Source of the DNA: Aliidiomarina indica
GTDB lineage: Bacteria > Pseudomonadota > Gammaproteobacteria > Enterobacterales > Alteromonadaceae
Reading direction: 5' to 3'
DNA: 64,000 nt
Assembly: GCF_015354615.1 (NCBI RefSeq)
Contig: NZ_JACAVQ010000005.1
Coordinates: 147,469-211,468 of the forward strand
Every line of letters starts with the position of its first letter. The stretch's first letter is position 1. The notes beneath the pieces are model-generated. The model did not search any database and was not told the DNA's origin. It was given only the letters and a program-made list of their open reading frames with translations. Shown here piece after piece: positions 29,524 to 39,075 of the stretch. The position numbers and the translations under genes were made by a program.

Positions 29524-30795
29524 TTACACCAAGGTGCTAAGCACCTTTGATACGTCATTCATGTGAACTGTTGTTTGTTCTGCATCGCGACGCAAGAATT
29601 TCACAGTCACTTTATTTTCTGCAACTTCATTAGCACCAATAATTAACGCTACTTCAGCACCACTTTGGTCGGCTTTCTTCAGTTGTTTTGCAAATTTTCC
29701 GCCACCGCAATGAAGCATGACGCGCAGGCTGGGCAGTGCATCCCGAACCTGTTCGGCAACAGTCATTGCCGGAAGTTCCGCTTCTGCACCAGCGGCAACA
29801 ATATAAACATCTACGTCGCCAGGAACCGCTTGAGTATTCGCTTGTTCGAGCATGAGAACCAAGCGTTCCAAGCCCATTGCAAAGCCTACCGCAGGGGTTG
29901 CCTTGCCGCCGAGTTGTTCAACTAAACCATCATAGCGGCCACCGGCGCAAACGGTACCTTGCGCGCCCAGGCTATCGGTCACCCACTCAAATACCGTGCG
30001 GTTATAATAATCTAAGCCGCGCACCAGTCGTTCGTTGTGTACATAACGCACCCCAGCAGCATCCAAATAGGCGCATAATTGGGCAAAATGAAGACGTGAA
30101 ACATCGTCCCAGAAATCACTTAGTTTCGGCGCGCCAGCCAACAGCTCGGCCATCGCTGGATTCTTTGAATCAAGAATACGTAGCGGATTGCTTTCCAGAC
30201 GGCGAACGCTGTCTTCATCAAGCTGCGCTTGATGGGCCCGTAAATACTCGGTGAGAGCATCTCGGTACTCAGCGCGCGCTTCATTTGAAGCTAATGAATT
30301 TAATTCTAAAGTAAGATAAGGCAGCAACCCAAGGGTCTTCCAGAGGCGCGCCGTCATTAAAATCATTTCCGCATCAATATCCGGCCCTTCCAGGCCAAAG
30401 GCTTCTACACCCACTTGATGGAACTGACGATAACGACCTTTTTGCGGGCGTTCGTGACGGAACATAGGCCCCATATACCAAAGCCGGCGGGTTTGATTGT
30501 ACAACAATCCATGCTCGTTACCTGCACGAACACAGCTCGCGGTACCTTCAGGACGCAAGGTCAAACTATCGCCATTGCGATCGGCGAAGGTATACATTTC
30601 TTTCTCAACGATATCGGTTACTTCACCGATAGAGCGCTTGAACAACTCGGTTTGCTCAACCACCGGCATGCGGATTTCGCTATAGCCGTAGCTGGCAACG
30701 AGTTCACGAATCACCTGCTCAAGCTGCTGCCAACGACCGCTTTGGTCCGGCAGGATATCGTTCATGCCGCGAATGGCTTGAATTTGTTTTGCCAC
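29524..30795 (-). CDS. hisS: Histidine-tRNA ligase
   Basis: HisS charges tRNA-His. Class II motifs are visible: motif 2 as [20 protein letters not shown], the histidine-specific [15 protein letters not shown], and [13 protein letters not shown]. The C-terminal anticodon-binding domain follows (about residues 330-423). The length of 423 is standard. It is part of the ispG-hisS-yfgM-bamB run. Confidence 0.98.
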   Translation of the reverse strand: MAKQIQAIRGMNDILPDQSGRWQQLEQVIRELVASYGYSEIRMPVVEQTELFKRSIGEVTDIVEKEMYTFADRNGDSLTLRPEGTASCVRAGNEHGLLYNQTRRLWYMGPMFRHERPQKGRYRQFHQVGVEAFGLEGPDIDAEMILMTARLWKTLGLLPYLTLELNSLASNEARAEYRDALTEYLRAHQAQLDEDSVRRLESNPLRILDSKNPAMAELLAGAPKLSDFWDDVSRLHFAQLCAYLDAAGVRYVHNERLVRGLDYYNRTVFEWVTDSLGAQGTVCAGGRYDGLVEQLGGKATPAVGFAMGLERLVLMLEQANTQAVPGDVDVYIVAAGAEAELPAMTVAEQVRDALPSLRVMLHCGGGKFAKQLKKADQSGAEVALIIGANEVAENKVTVKFLRRDAEQTTVHMNDVSKVLSTLV

Positions 30796-30874
30796 AGTTA
30801 GGGAATTCCTGTCTCAATATCATGACGCTTTTCACAAAGCGGGCATTATAGGGTGTTTACCTCATCAGGTAAAA

Positions 30875-31990
30875 CTAGAGGTTTTCAATATCGATGGGTG
30901 TCTCTTGTTCACGACGGCGCACATAATCACGAATCTGCGCTTCCAACTCATCCACAATATTACTGTTATCGATGCGTAGCTTCTGACGCTGCCCGTCCAT
31001 ATAGAAGCCGCTCTTATTTTTAGCCCCAGCTAAGCCAATTTGAGCCACCATAGCTTCACCTGGGCCATTAACAACACAGCCAATCACCGACACATCCACG
31101 GCAGTGGTAATATCTTCTAAACGCTGCTCAAGGGCGTTGACCGTTGAAATCACATCAAACTCTTGGCGTGAGCAGCTCGGGCAAGCGATAAAATTAATGC
31201 CACGGCTGCGAATGCGTAAAGACTTTAAGATATCAAAGCCGACTTTAATTTCTTCCACCGGATCCGCTGCGAGAGAAACACGCAGGGTGTCGCCGATGCC
31301 TTCGCTTAACAACATCCCTAATCCAATTGCAGATTTTACTGCACCTGCGCGCGCGCCGCCGGCCTCGGTAATGCCTAAATGCAGGGGTTGTTCAATTTGT
31401 TTGGCTAGCAAGCGATAGGCATCCACCGCTAGAAAGACATCGGATGCTTTTACACTGACTTTGAAATCATGAAAGTTTAACCGATCGAGAATATCCACAT
31501 GGCGCAACGCCGACTCAACCAACGCAGCCCCGGTTGGCTCGCCATATTTCTCTTGCAGATCACGCTCTAACGAACCTGCGTTGACACCAATACGAATGGG
31601 GATATTGCGATCTCGAGCGGCATCCACCACAGCCCGAATGCGATCTTCATGACCAATGTTGCCGGGATTAATCCGTAAGCAGTCGACGCCATATTCCGCC
31701 ACTTTCAGTGCGATTCGGTAATCAAAATGAATATCGGCAACCAAAGGCGTGGTTACGCGCTTGCGTATATGTTTGAACGCCTCGGCGGCATCCATAGTGG
31801 GTACTGAAATTCGGACAATATCGCCACCGGCGGCAACGATTCGTTCAATTTGAGCCACGGTCGCGTCTACGTCATTGGTATTCGTATTCGTCATGGATTG
31901 CACAGCAATAGGTGCGCCATCACCAATAGGTACATCGCCCACGTAAATGCGGCGACTTTTACGACGGACAATCGGAGTTTCGTGGTTCAT
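30875..31990 (-). CDS. ispG: 4-hydroxy-3-methylbut-2-en-1-yl diphosphate synthase
   Basis: IspG is a [4Fe-4S] enzyme of the MEP isoprenoid pathway that converts MEcPP to HMBPP. A TIM-barrel N-terminal part is followed by the cluster ligands in [14 protein letters not shown] and in [11 protein letters not shown], with the conserved Glu in the latter. The length of 371 matches the family. Its cluster must come from an Fe-S system encoded elsewhere, since no isc scaffold genes lie in the window. Confidence 0.98.
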   Translation of the reverse strand: MNHETPIVRRKSRRIYVGDVPIGDGAPIAVQSMTNTNTNDVDATVAQIERIVAAGGDIVRISVPTMDAAEAFKHIRKRVTTPLVADIHFDYRIALKVAEYGVDCLRINPGNIGHEDRIRAVVDAARDRNIPIRIGVNAGSLERDLQEKYGEPTGAALVESALRHVDILDRLNFHDFKVSVKASDVFLAVDAYRLLAKQIEQPLHLGITEAGGARAGAVKSAIGLGMLLSEGIGDTLRVSLAADPVEEIKVGFDILKSLRIRSRGINFIACPSCSRQEFDVISTVNALEQRLEDITTAVDVSVIGCVVNGPGEAMVAQIGLAGAKNKSGFYMDGQRQKLRIDNSNIVDELEAQIRDYVRRREQETPIDIENL

Positions 31991-32030
31991 GGTGTGTTAC
32001 TGCTCTCTATTCACAAACGTCGAATATGGA

Positions 32031-33080
32031 TTAGCTTTGCGTGGGCAGCGTGAAGCGTGCAGTACGCCCCCGAAAACGACTTAAATCAATTTGCTCGCCG
32101 CGAAAATACACGGTCACCGCCTGCGGTGCGCCCAGTGTGATTTCATAAGGCGCTTCACCTTCTAACGGCATCACATGACCGCGCTGTTTTACCCCGAACG
32201 CAATCACGGTACCGGTCGCATCTTCAATGCGTACCCAACAATCGTCGCTAAAGGTCAGCACTAACTCTGCTTCGGCAACGGCCTCAATGGCTTCTTCCGT
32301 TGTGGTGCTTTGCACAGGGGCTTCCGCTGTGGTTACTGGGGTCATTGATTCTGTGCGCGGGGTCGTCGCAGGGTCCGTGGAAACGTCTGTACGCGGCGGA
32401 TCAACGCGGGTTTCAGTTCCTACTTGCGGTTCGCGGGTGCCGGTTACTTCTGGCGGTTCTACCGGCGCTTCTACTAAGTCTTCGGTTTCATCGGGCGCAA
32501 TCACATCATCCTCCTCACGGCTATCGAGACGGGTTTGCGACTGAACGGTTTCCGAGCGTTCCGGGGTAACTTCCGGACGGCTCGTTGTGCGTTGCTGAGT
32601 ACTGGTTTGGGTAACAACACCGTTTCCGTTTTGCTCTTCCGTGAACTGCTGCCAGACAAAAACCGCGACCGAGCCGATTAAGATCAAAATAATGATCCAT
32701 GTAATCAGCATCAGTTTATTGTCTTGTGATTCCAGTTTGGTTTTCTGGGAGAAGCTTTGCATTTGCCCGGGAGGCGCTTCTTCACCAATGAAGGTTTGAT
32801 AGGAGGAAATCACCGTCGCTTCATCGAGGCTCACTAATTTTGCGTACGAGCGCAAATAACCTCGAATATAGGTTCCGCCTACATATTTACTGAACTCATT
32901 GGCCTCAAGTTCTTCAATCTGGGTGCGACGTAAACGTAAACGATCGGCAATTTGGCTCACACTCAAGCCTGCTTGCTCGCGCGCTTGACGCAACAATTCG
33001 CCGGGGGAGACCGGTGCGCTTGTTTCGTTTTCACTCACCTCATCAAAAGGGAGCTCATCATTTTTATTAGTTTCGGTCAT
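32031..33080 (-). CDS. rodZ: Cytoskeleton protein RodZ
   Basis: RodZ links MreB filaments to the membrane and sets rod shape. The N-terminal helix-turn-helix domain is LLRQAREQAGLSVSQIADRL followed by RLRRTQIEELEANEFSKYVG. One membrane segment (LMLITWIIILILIGSVAVFV, about residues 122-142) follows. A long Thr/Glu/Pro-rich periplasmic linker (about 150-250) precedes the DUF4115 beta-domain (DDCWVRIEDATGTVIAFGV). The length of 349 fits. It lies directly next to rlmN with a 58-bp gap. Confidence 0.95.
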   Translation of the reverse strand: MTETNKNDELPFDEVSENETSAPVSPGELLRQAREQAGLSVSQIADRLRLRRTQIEELEANEFSKYVGGTYIRGYLRSYAKLVSLDEATVISSYQTFIGEEAPPGQMQSFSQKTKLESQDNKLMLITWIIILILIGSVAVFVWQQFTEEQNGNGVVTQTSTQQRTTSRPEVTPERSETVQSQTRLDSREEDDVIAPDETEDLVEAPVEPPEVTGTREPQVGTETRVDPPRTDVSTDPATTPRTESMTPVTTAEAPVQSTTTEEAIEAVAEAELVLTFSDDCWVRIEDATGTVIAFGVKQRGHVMPLEGEAPYEITLGAPQAVTVYFRGEQIDLSRFRGRTARFTLPTQS

Positions 33081-33138
33081 GTTTAACTGAATTCACTACT
33101 CTAGGGCAATCCATTGCGAAAATCGGTGTTGTAACAGG

Positions 33139-34311
33139 CTAACCGACCACATTTACGTTAATCGGTTCCCCATTCTTTTGTTTTTGTTGTTTTTTCAGTA
33201 ACCGTTTAGTGCGATCGACAACATCACCAACGAGTTGTCCACACGCCGCGTCGATATCATCACCACGCGTCTTTCTAACGATAACGGTATAACCGTATTC
33301 CATCAACACCTTTGCGAAACGATCAATCCGAGAATTACTTGAACGACCATATCCGGAACCGGGAAACGGGTTAAATGGAATCAAATTAATCTTGCTTGGT
33401 GTATCTTTCAGCACCTTTGCTAGTTCGTGTGCTTGATCTGTTGAATCATTCACATGGTCCAACATCACATACTCGACCGTTACTTTGGTTTGTGCTTTCG
33501 ACTGCTCCACATAGCGGCGCGACGCGGCCAGAAATTCTGCAATCGGATATTTCTTGTTAATCGGTACTATTTCGTCGCGTAACTCATTATTCGGTGCATG
33601 CAGCGAAATCGCCAAAGCCACATCAATTTGTTCACGCAATAAATCAAGCGCAGGCACCACACCTGACGTACTCACGGTTACGCGGCGCTTAGATAATCCA
33701 AACCCGTAATCGTCGAGCATGATCTCCATGGCGGGCACCACATTCTTGACGTTCAATAATGGTTCACCCATGCCCATCATTACCACATTGGTTACCGCTT
33801 TCACATGGGTCTCACCAAAGGCACCAAGCAGTTTACTCACTCGCCACACTTGGCCAATGATTTCCGATACCCGTAAGTTTCGGTTAAAACCTTGATGACC
33901 AGTAGAACAGAAAGTGCACTCCAATGCACAACCTACCTGCGATGAAACACACAAGGTGGCGCGATCGTCTTCTGGAATCCAGACCGATTCAATTTCCTGA
34001 CCATCGTGCAATTCCATGACAAACTTAATCGTACCATCGGCTGATTGCTGCTGTACCTTAATTTCTGGGGCGCGTACTTCAGCCACTTCATTGAGTTTGG
34101 CGCGCAGTGCTTTATTCAGATTGGTCATCTGTTCAAAGTCGTCAACGCAATAATGATACAGCCACTTCATGACTTGCTCGGCGCGGAATGGTTTCTCACC
34201 GAGTTGGGCAAAGAAATCCCGCAATCCTTGCCGGTTCAAATCCAGCAGATTGATTTTTTTCTGGGTTCCCTCGGCCAATTCCTTAGCTGGGCTACATGGA
34301 GTAACTGTCAT
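33139..34311 (-). CDS. rlmN: Dual-specificity rRNA (A2503)/tRNA (A37) methyltransferase
   Basis: RlmN is a radical-SAM enzyme that methylates C2 of A2503 in 23S rRNA and A37 in some tRNAs. The radical-SAM cluster motif is CALECTFC (C-x3-C-x2-C). GMGEPLLN and the C-terminal catalytic Cys region (DIDAACGQL) are present. I place the start at 34311, with GAGG 5 nt upstream; an ATG 13 codons earlier lies next to the ndk terminator. The length is 390. Confidence 0.96.
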   Translation of the reverse strand: MTVTPCSPAKELAEGTQKKINLLDLNRQGLRDFFAQLGEKPFRAEQVMKWLYHYCVDDFEQMTNLNKALRAKLNEVAEVRAPEIKVQQQSADGTIKFVMELHDGQEIESVWIPEDDRATLCVSSQVGCALECTFCSTGHQGFNRNLRVSEIIGQVWRVSKLLGAFGETHVKAVTNVVMMGMGEPLLNVKNVVPAMEIMLDDYGFGLSKRRVTVSTSGVVPALDLLREQIDVALAISLHAPNNELRDEIVPINKKYPIAEFLAASRRYVEQSKAQTKVTVEYVMLDHVNDSTDQAHELAKVLKDTPSKINLIPFNPFPGSGYGRSSNSRIDRFAKVLMEYGYTVIVRKTRGDDIDAACGQLVGDVVDRTKRLLKKQQKQKNGEPINVNVVG

Positions 34312-34367
34312 GACGACCTCAAATTTTGTATTACATGGAGCAAATGACACGTCATTTACTGACGGTC

Positions 34368-34393
34368 AAAAAAGGGGCCTGCAGCCCCTTTTT
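34368..34393 (-). terminator. Intrinsic terminator of ndk
   Basis: A GGGGC...GCCCC stem around a small loop is flanked by A-runs on the left and T-runs on the right, so read leftward it ends in a U-tract. It lies between ndk and rlmN and should isolate the two, although the symmetric A/T tracts could also work rightward. Confidence 0.85.
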
Positions 34394-34415
34394 CTAAAGT
34401 GCTTGCCCTACTATT

Positions 34416-34847
34416 TTAGCGGGTTCGCGCGCAAACTTCTTCATCAGAGAAGAAATAAGCGATTTCACGAGCTGCAGAAGCAACAGCATCTGAACCGTGA
34501 ACGGCATTTTCGTCGATCGTTTCTGCGTAATCAGCACGCAAGGTACCAGCGGCTGCTTCTTGTGGGTTGGTTGCGCCCATGATTTCACGGTTTTTACGAA
34601 CCGCGTCTTCACCTTCAAGGGTCATCACTACAATTGGACCTGAAGTCATGAACTCAACCAAAGCACCAAAGAACGGACGCTCTTTGTGTTCAGCGTAGAA
34701 ACCTTCCGCTTGCTCTTTGCTCAGGTGCATCATCTTCTGGCCGACGATGCGCAAACCTGCGCTTTCAAAACGGTTAACGATTGCGCCGATGACGTTCTTG
34801 GCAACCGCGTCAGGCTTAATGATGGACAGAGTGCGTTCCAAAGCCAT
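34416..34847 (-). CDS. ndk: Nucleoside diphosphate kinase
   Basis: Ndk balances NTP and dNTP pools by phosphate transfer through a His intermediate. The N-terminus [20 protein letters not shown] and the active-site motif [12 protein letters not shown] (catalytic His) are clear. The length of 143 is standard. It has its own promoter region and terminator. Confidence 0.98.
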   Translation of the reverse strand: MALERTLSIIKPDAVAKNVIGAIVNRFESAGLRIVGQKMMHLSKEQAEGFYAEHKERPFFGALVEFMTSGPIVVMTLEGEDAVRKNREIMGATNPQEAAAGTLRADYAETIDENAVHGSDAVASAAREIAYFFSDEEVCARTR

Positions 34848-34895
34848 TGCTGTACTCCCGATTAATCATAAAAGTTGGTTAAAAAAGACGCGCGA

Positions 34896-34901
34896 ATTAT
34901 A
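34896..34901 (-). promoter_or_regulatory. Candidate -10 element of ndk
   Basis: A perfect TATAAT lies on the minus strand about 50 nt before the ndk start. I found no matching -35 hexamer at 16-18 nt, so this is only a partial promoter call. Confidence 0.4.
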
Positions 34902-35043
34902 CGTGATTCACCGAATTTTTCCCACTAATTCTTTATACTTCCGACATAAGACTGATTCCCTGCACATTCTTTGCTTGGCAACTGATGCTCCCTCATGTAT
35001 TTTGGACGTCTAGATGTTTATTTGCAGTTATGGAAGTTCATCA

Positions 35044-35583
35044 ATGCGTGAGTCTCTTCAGTTAGCAACGCTCGGCGGCGGGTGTTTTTGGTGTCTCGAG
35101 TCAGCCTTTAATCAACTCCAAGGCGTACATTCAGTAAAATCTGGGTATACCGGCGGACATACGGCAAACCCGACCTACAAAGAAGTGTGCAGCGGTAACA
35201 CCGGGCATGCGGAAGTTATCCAAGTAAGCTTTGATCCTGCGCTTATTTCCTATCGCGAGCTACTCGAAATCTTTTTTGCCCTGCACGATCCAACGCAAGT
35301 GAATCGGCAGGGCAATGATATTGGCAGCCAGTATCGCACTGCGATTTTCTATCATGATACAGCCCAGGCTGAGGCCGCTCGGCAAATCATTGCCGAAATG
35401 GCGCACGATAAAATTTGGGATGCGCCCATTGCCACCGAAGTGCAGGCGTTAGATACCTTCTATCCGGCGGAGGACTATCACGATAATTATTTTGAGCGAA
35501 ACCCAGAAAACCAATACTGTCAGGCGGTGGTGTCACCGAAATTGGCTAAGTTTAAGAAAACCTTTGCCGCGCGTTTGAAATAG
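35044..35583 (+). CDS. msrA: Peptide methionine sulfoxide reductase A
   Basis: MsrA repairs S-epimers of methionine sulfoxide in proteins. The catalytic motif GGGCFWCLE is near the N-terminus, followed by SGYTGGHTANPTYKEVCSGNTGHAE. The start at 35044 (MRESLQLATLGGGCFWC) has GGAAG upstream; an in-frame ATG at 35014 is possible. The length is 179. The C-terminal part has no obvious recycling Cys beyond QYCQAV. Confidence 0.95.
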   Translation: MRESLQLATLGGGCFWCLESAFNQLQGVHSVKSGYTGGHTANPTYKEVCSGNTGHAEVIQVSFDPALISYRELLEIFFALHDPTQVNRQGNDIGSQYRTAIFYHDTAQAEAARQIIAEMAHDKIWDAPIATEVQALDTFYPAEDYHDNYFERNPENQYCQAVVSPKLAKFKKTFAARLK

Positions 35584-35610
35584 GCGACAAAAAAGCGACG
35601 TGGGGGTTAA

Positions 35611-35639
35611 AGCCTAGGCCTATATTCACAGCCTAGGCT
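35611..35639. terminator. Hairpin between convergent msrA and the iscS-like gene
   Basis: AGCCTAGGC and GCCTAGGCT pair around an 11-nt loop, and each arm contains the palindrome GCCTAGGC. The right arm overlaps the stop of the leftward gene. There is no U-tract. A weak terminator or a 3'-end stem is likely. Confidence 0.45.
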
Positions 35640-36786
35640 AATTACGCAATCCGTTTGCCGTATCGCGGATAAGACCGACGGCAAAATCAACTTCTTCTTG
35701 GCTAGTAAACCGACCTACACTGAGTCGAATACTGGCATGGGCGACCGCATCGGAACGCCCTAATGCTTTAAGCACGTAGGAGGGGTCGACACTGGCGCTA
35801 TTGCATGCTGAACCAGACGACACCGCCAACTGACTGAGCGCCATCAGCAGGGTTTCCCCTTCCACATCACGAAAACCGACATTGAGAATTCCGGCTACAC
35901 TGTTCTCAAGATCCGTGTTCAAAACCACACCAGGAATAGATTTTAAGCCATTCCACAGACGACGTCGCAAGCCGTTTAGGCGTTCAGATTCCGTGGCCAT
36001 CTCGGCAACAGCAAGATCCGCCGCTTTGCCAAATCCGGCGATCTGATGGGTCGGTAAAGTTCCCGAACGCATTCCCCGTTCATGACCGCCACCATGCATC
36101 TGTGCCGATAAATACACGCGCGGTGTGCGCCGCACATACAAAGCGCCAATCCCTTTCGGCCCATACATCTTGTGGGCTGAAATCGACATCAAATCAATAT
36201 CTAGAGCACGCACATCTACTGGCATTTTTGCGACAGCCTGCGCCGCATCGACGTGAATTAGAGTGCCGTTGTTATGCGCAATTTCAGCCAAAGCGGCAAT
36301 ATCATGAATCACGCCAATTTCATTATTGACGTACATCACTGTCAGCAATACGGTATCGGCCCGTAATGCTGCTTTGACTGCTGCCAAATCGACTGCCCCG
36401 GTGTCGCTCACAGGTAAGTAAGTGACCTCATAGCCTTGCTCTTCAAGCATCTTGCAGGTATCTAGCGTTGCTTTGTGCTCCGTACACACAGTCACGATGT
36501 GTTTGCCGCGCTCAGCGTAGAACTCTGCAACGCCTTTGATGGCCAAATTTGATGCTTCGGTGGCTCCGGACGTAAATACAATTTCGCGCGGATCGGCGTT
36601 AATCAGTGTTGCCACCGACTCTCGCGCTAAATCCACCGCTTCCTCCGCTTGCCAACCAAACCGATGAGAACGCGATGCCGGATTGCCAAACACCCCATCC
36701 ATGGTGAGATACCCCATCATGCAGTCAGCCACGCGCGGATCCACCGGCGTAGTAGCAGCATAATCAAGATATACGGGATATTTCAT
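35638..36786 (-). CDS. iscS: IscS-like cysteine desulfurase lacking the C-terminal tail
   Basis: The enzyme frees sulfur from cysteine with pyridoxal phosphate to form a persulfide for Fe-S clusters and tRNA thiolation. The sequence is strongly IscS-like: [36 protein letters not shown], the PLP-Lys region [16 protein letters not shown], and the persulfide loop [11 protein letters not shown]. It ends at 382 residues, about 20 short of E. coli IscS (404), so the C-terminal tail that helps dock IscU is missing. No iscR, iscU, iscA, hscBA or fdx adjoins it: trmJ is upstream by 21 bp and msrA is convergent. A role in tRNA thiolation, with cluster assembly by a SUF system elsewhere, is possible but is inference. 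Confidence 0.9.
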   Translation of the reverse strand: MKYPVYLDYAATTPVDPRVADCMMGYLTMDGVFGNPASRSHRFGWQAEEAVDLARESVATLINADPREIVFTSGATEASNLAIKGVAEFYAERGKHIVTVCTEHKATLDTCKMLEEQGYEVTYLPVSDTGAVDLAAVKAALRADTVLLTVMYVNNEIGVIHDIAALAEIAHNNGTLIHVDAAQAVAKMPVDVRALDIDLMSISAHKMYGPKGIGALYVRRTPRVYLSAQMHGGGHERGMRSGTLPTHQIAGFGKAADLAVAEMATESERLNGLRRRLWNGLKSIPGVVLNTDLENSVAGILNVGFRDVEGETLLMALSQLAVSSGSACNSASVDPSYVLKALGRSDAVAHASIRLSVGRFTSQEEVDFAVGLIRDTANGLRN

Positions 36787-36807
36787 CAGTTCCTCTCACA
36801 CATCAGA

Positions 36808-37593
36808 TTAGGACGAGGACGAATCGTCTTTTGCATTCATATCGCTATCGCTGTCCGAATATTCTGTTACCTGTGCACCAGACGCGCGCTCTACCGATGC
36901 TAGCACACCGCGTAAAATATTCAGTTCGTTTTTCTCTGGGCGTGCGCGATTAAACAATCGACGCAGCTTGGTCATCACCATACCGGGATGTTTGCGCACA
37001 ATAAATCCGGTCGCCCCAAGGGCGCGCTCTAAATGCGCGTAGAAGTTTTCTAAGTCGTCGCGCAGTGGATAATCCTCTTCGATCGTTTGCACCTGCTCCT
37101 GCGCCGCTAAGGCCGCCATACGCAGCTCATAGGTCACCGTTTGCACCGCCATGGCTAAATTCAGAGAGCTATAATCGGGATTCGCTGGAATATGCACATG
37201 AAAATCTGCCATTTGCAGCTCTTCATTGGTTAACCCGCTTGCTTCACGACCAAAAATAATGGCAACTTTGGCCCCACCCGCGGCTTCGGTAATACCTTTC
37301 ACACCCGCTTCACGGGGCGTTAATTGCGGCCAATCAAGGGTACGGTTGCGCGCGCTAGTGGCTAATACCAAACCACAATCGGCAAGGGCTTCAGATAAGC
37401 TATCCACAATCTTGGCTTTAGCCAGAACGTCGGTTGCACCCGCCGCAAGCGCTTGCGCTTTGCCCTCAGGAAGCTCTTCCGGCTGAACCAGCACCAATTC
37501 ATGAATCCCCATGGTCTTCATTGCGCGTGCCGCTGAACCAATATTACGCTGGTCGGTTGTACCCACCAGAACGACACGAATTTGATTTAACAT
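36808..37593 (-). CDS. trmJ: tRNA (cytidine/uridine-2'-O)-methyltransferase TrmJ
   Basis: TrmJ methylates the ribose of residue 32 in certain tRNAs. The SPOUT fold is shown by [43 protein letters not shown] and [17 protein letters not shown]. The C-terminal part ends in a Ser/Asp-rich tail. I use the ATG at 37593; an in-frame GTG four codons earlier abuts an AAGAAGG. In E. coli trmJ lies between suhB and iscR; here suhB is divergent, as usual, and iscS follows directly. Confidence 0.93.
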   Translation of the reverse strand: MLNQIRVVLVGTTDQRNIGSAARAMKTMGIHELVLVQPEELPEGKAQALAAGATDVLAKAKIVDSLSEALADCGLVLATSARNRTLDWPQLTPREAGVKGITEAAGGAKVAIIFGREASGLTNEELQMADFHVHIPANPDYSSLNLAMAVQTVTYELRMAALAAQEQVQTIEEDYPLRDDLENFYAHLERALGATGFIVRKHPGMVMTKLRRLFNRARPEKNELNILRGVLASVERASGAQVTEYSDSDSDMNAKDDSSSS

Positions 37594-37692
37594 AGTACCA
37601 GCCACCCTTCTTACGCCATCATTTAGAGCCCGACATTCCTGCCAAATGGCTCACTTTAAAATCCGCGGGAGAATAGCACAGCACCACTCGCA

Positions 37693-37721
37693 TTGCATCT
37701 GTGTGCTAATTTGCATATAAT
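37693..37721 (+). promoter_or_regulatory. Sigma-70 promoter of suhB
   Basis: TTGCAT and a perfect TATAAT are separated by 17 nt, about 45 nt before the suhB start. This is the clearest promoter in the window. The gap is shared with the divergent trmJ-iscS pair. Confidence 0.72.
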
Positions 37722-37766
37722 CACGCCGATTTTTTAATCTGCTCTTTGCCAGTACAGGAACCTCCC

Positions 37767-38567
37767 ATGCATGCAATGTTAAATATTGCGGTGCGCGCTG
37801 CACGTGCAGCCGGCCGTGTTGCGATGAAATCGTTTCAGCAACCAGACCAAGTCGAATTTGCTGAAAAAAGTCTCAATGACTTTGTCACTAACATCGACAA
37901 AGCTTGTGAACAGACAATCATCTCAACAATCCAAAAATCATACCCTGACCACGGCTTTCTGGCCGAAGAATCAGGCGAACATCAGGCGCAGGGAGACTAC
38001 CTGTGGGTAATCGATCCCATCGATGGCACCACCAATTACATGCGCGGCATTCCGCACTTCTGTATTTCTATCGCACTGATGCACAAAGGCATTACACAAC
38101 ACGCTGTGGTGTATGATCCTGTACGTGAAGAAATGTTTACCGCAAGCCGCGGTGCCGGCGCACAGCTCAATGGCTACCGAATTCGCGTATCACCACGGAA
38201 AGATCTGGAAGGCACACTTCTAGCCACCGGTTTCCCGTTCAAACTAAAACATTTAATGCCGGAATATCAGGGCGTGTTCAATAAATTCTTTGAGCAAGCT
38301 GCCGACGTACGTCGCGCCGGTTCAGCCGCACTCGATTTGGCCTACGTTGCCGCAGGCCGCGTTGACGGTTACTGGGAAGCTGGATTGCAATTGTGGGATA
38401 CCGCAGCGGGAGAATTGCTGGTACGTGAAGCCGGTGGTGTAGTTACCGATTTTGGCGGCGGAATGAACCACCAAAAATCAGGCAACATCGTTGCCGCATC
38501 ACCACGCGTGCTGCAAACCATGGTCACACAAATGCGCCCGTTGCTCCCCAAATCATTATTAAAGTAG
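37767..38567 (+). CDS. suhB: Inositol-1-monophosphatase SuhB
   Basis: SuhB is a Mg-dependent inositol monophosphatase-fold protein. In E. coli it also joins the rRNA transcription antitermination complex. The metal motifs are visible: GFLAEESGEH, WVIDPIDGTTNYMRG and WDTAAGELLVREAGG. The start at 37767 (MHAMLNIAVRAARAAG) has AGGAA 7 nt upstream. The length of 266 matches E. coli SuhB. A folded repeat element begins about 10 bp after the stop. Confidence 0.96.
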   Translation: MHAMLNIAVRAARAAGRVAMKSFQQPDQVEFAEKSLNDFVTNIDKACEQTIISTIQKSYPDHGFLAEESGEHQAQGDYLWVIDPIDGTTNYMRGIPHFCISIALMHKGITQHAVVYDPVREEMFTASRGAGAQLNGYRIRVSPRKDLEGTLLATGFPFKLKHLMPEYQGVFNKFFEQAADVRRAGSAALDLAYVAAGRVDGYWEAGLQLWDTAAGELLVREAGGVVTDFGGGMNHQKSGNIVAASPRVLQTMVTQMRPLLPKSLLK

Positions 38568-38577
38568 CTAACGCGTA

Positions 38578-38703
38578 GGATACGGATACGGGGCCAGAGT
38601 ATGGCGCCGTGGGGTTGTGCGGCGTGGATGCCGTGCCCAAGCCCCTAGGGGTGGGTTCACAGCGTTCCGCACGGAGACATATCCTGACCCCATGTCCCAA
38701 TCC
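38578..38703. repeat. Folded palindromic element of ~126 nt downstream of suhB
   Basis: The left arm (from 38578) reads GGATACGGATACGGGG then CCAGAGTATG. The right arm (ending at 38703) reads CATATCCTGACCCC then ATGTCCCAATCC. The arms are complementary along most of their length if G-T pairs are allowed. The apex (38636-38655) is a CCCC-TA-GGGG palindrome with flanking CCC/GGG. GTAG stands just outside the left arm. The GGGG(C/T)CAG motif resembles palindromic repeats mobilised by IS200-like/RAYT transposases, from memory. The whole 219-bp gap to the next gene holds this element, a REP half and a terminator. Confidence 0.65.
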
Positions 38704-38733
38704 GACACCTGACCAACGCAATGCGTTGGGTAC
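38704..38733. repeat. Solitary half-REPIN
   Basis: CACCTGACCAACGC continues into the palindrome CCAACGCAATGCGTTGG (38713-38729) and GTAC. It matches the right half of the REPIN units at 6.9-7.1 kb, including the CACCTGA flank, but ends GTAC where the array has CTAC. It lies about 31 kb from the array. Confidence 0.75.
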
Positions 38734-38740
38734 AAAAACA

Positions 38741-38766
38741 AAAACGCCGGCATATGCCGGCGTTTT
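38741..38766. terminator. Bidirectional intrinsic terminator between suhB and the DUF3545 gene
   Basis: A perfect 26-nt palindrome, AAAACGCCGGCAT followed by its complement, has A and T runs on its ends. It can end transcription in both directions between these convergent genes. Confidence 0.85.
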
Positions 38767-38786
38767 CTTTCATTCCCAAAGTGGGA

Positions 38787-38954
38787 CTAAAATTCTAATT
38801 GATCTACGTCTAAATCGTAGGTGTAGTCGATATCCATGAGTTCTTTTTCAAGGCGTTTGCGTTCTTTTAGCGCTTCAATTTCACGCCATTTCCGCTTTGC
38901 CCGACCCTTACCTGACTTCTCAGAAGCATTGCTGAGTTCTTCTGTATGGTTCAT
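38787..38954 (-). CDS. DUF3545 family small protein
   Basis: This is a 55-residue, highly charged cytoplasmic protein. The core RAKRKWREIEALKERKRLEKEL followed by an acidic C-terminus (DIDYTYDLDVDQLEF) matches the DUF3545 family, whose function is unknown. GGGGGAG lies 6 nt before the ATG. The gene stands alone between the shared terminator and ung. It is too short for most length cut-offs but the ribosome-binding site and family match make it convincing. Confidence 0.85.
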   Translation of the reverse strand: MNHTEELSNASEKSGKGRAKRKWREIEALKERKRLEKELMDIDYTYDLDVDQLEF

Positions 38955-39075
38955 GAGCTCCCCCTAATTGAACATCGCTGTTATTTTATTGTTAGCACAC
39001 TACACATAGTGCCACAACGGGGTCAAATGTAAAGCAAAATTGTTACATAAATGTGATCATACTATCGCAATTAGG

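Noticed and set aside
32227..32544. A rightward Ser/Thr/Val-rich frame of 105 codons opposite rodZ
   Set aside because: It is the antisense image of the repetitive Thr/Glu/Pro linker of RodZ.
38568..38753. Short leftward frames after suhB
   Set aside because: They lie wholly in the palindromic element and have no ribosome-binding site.
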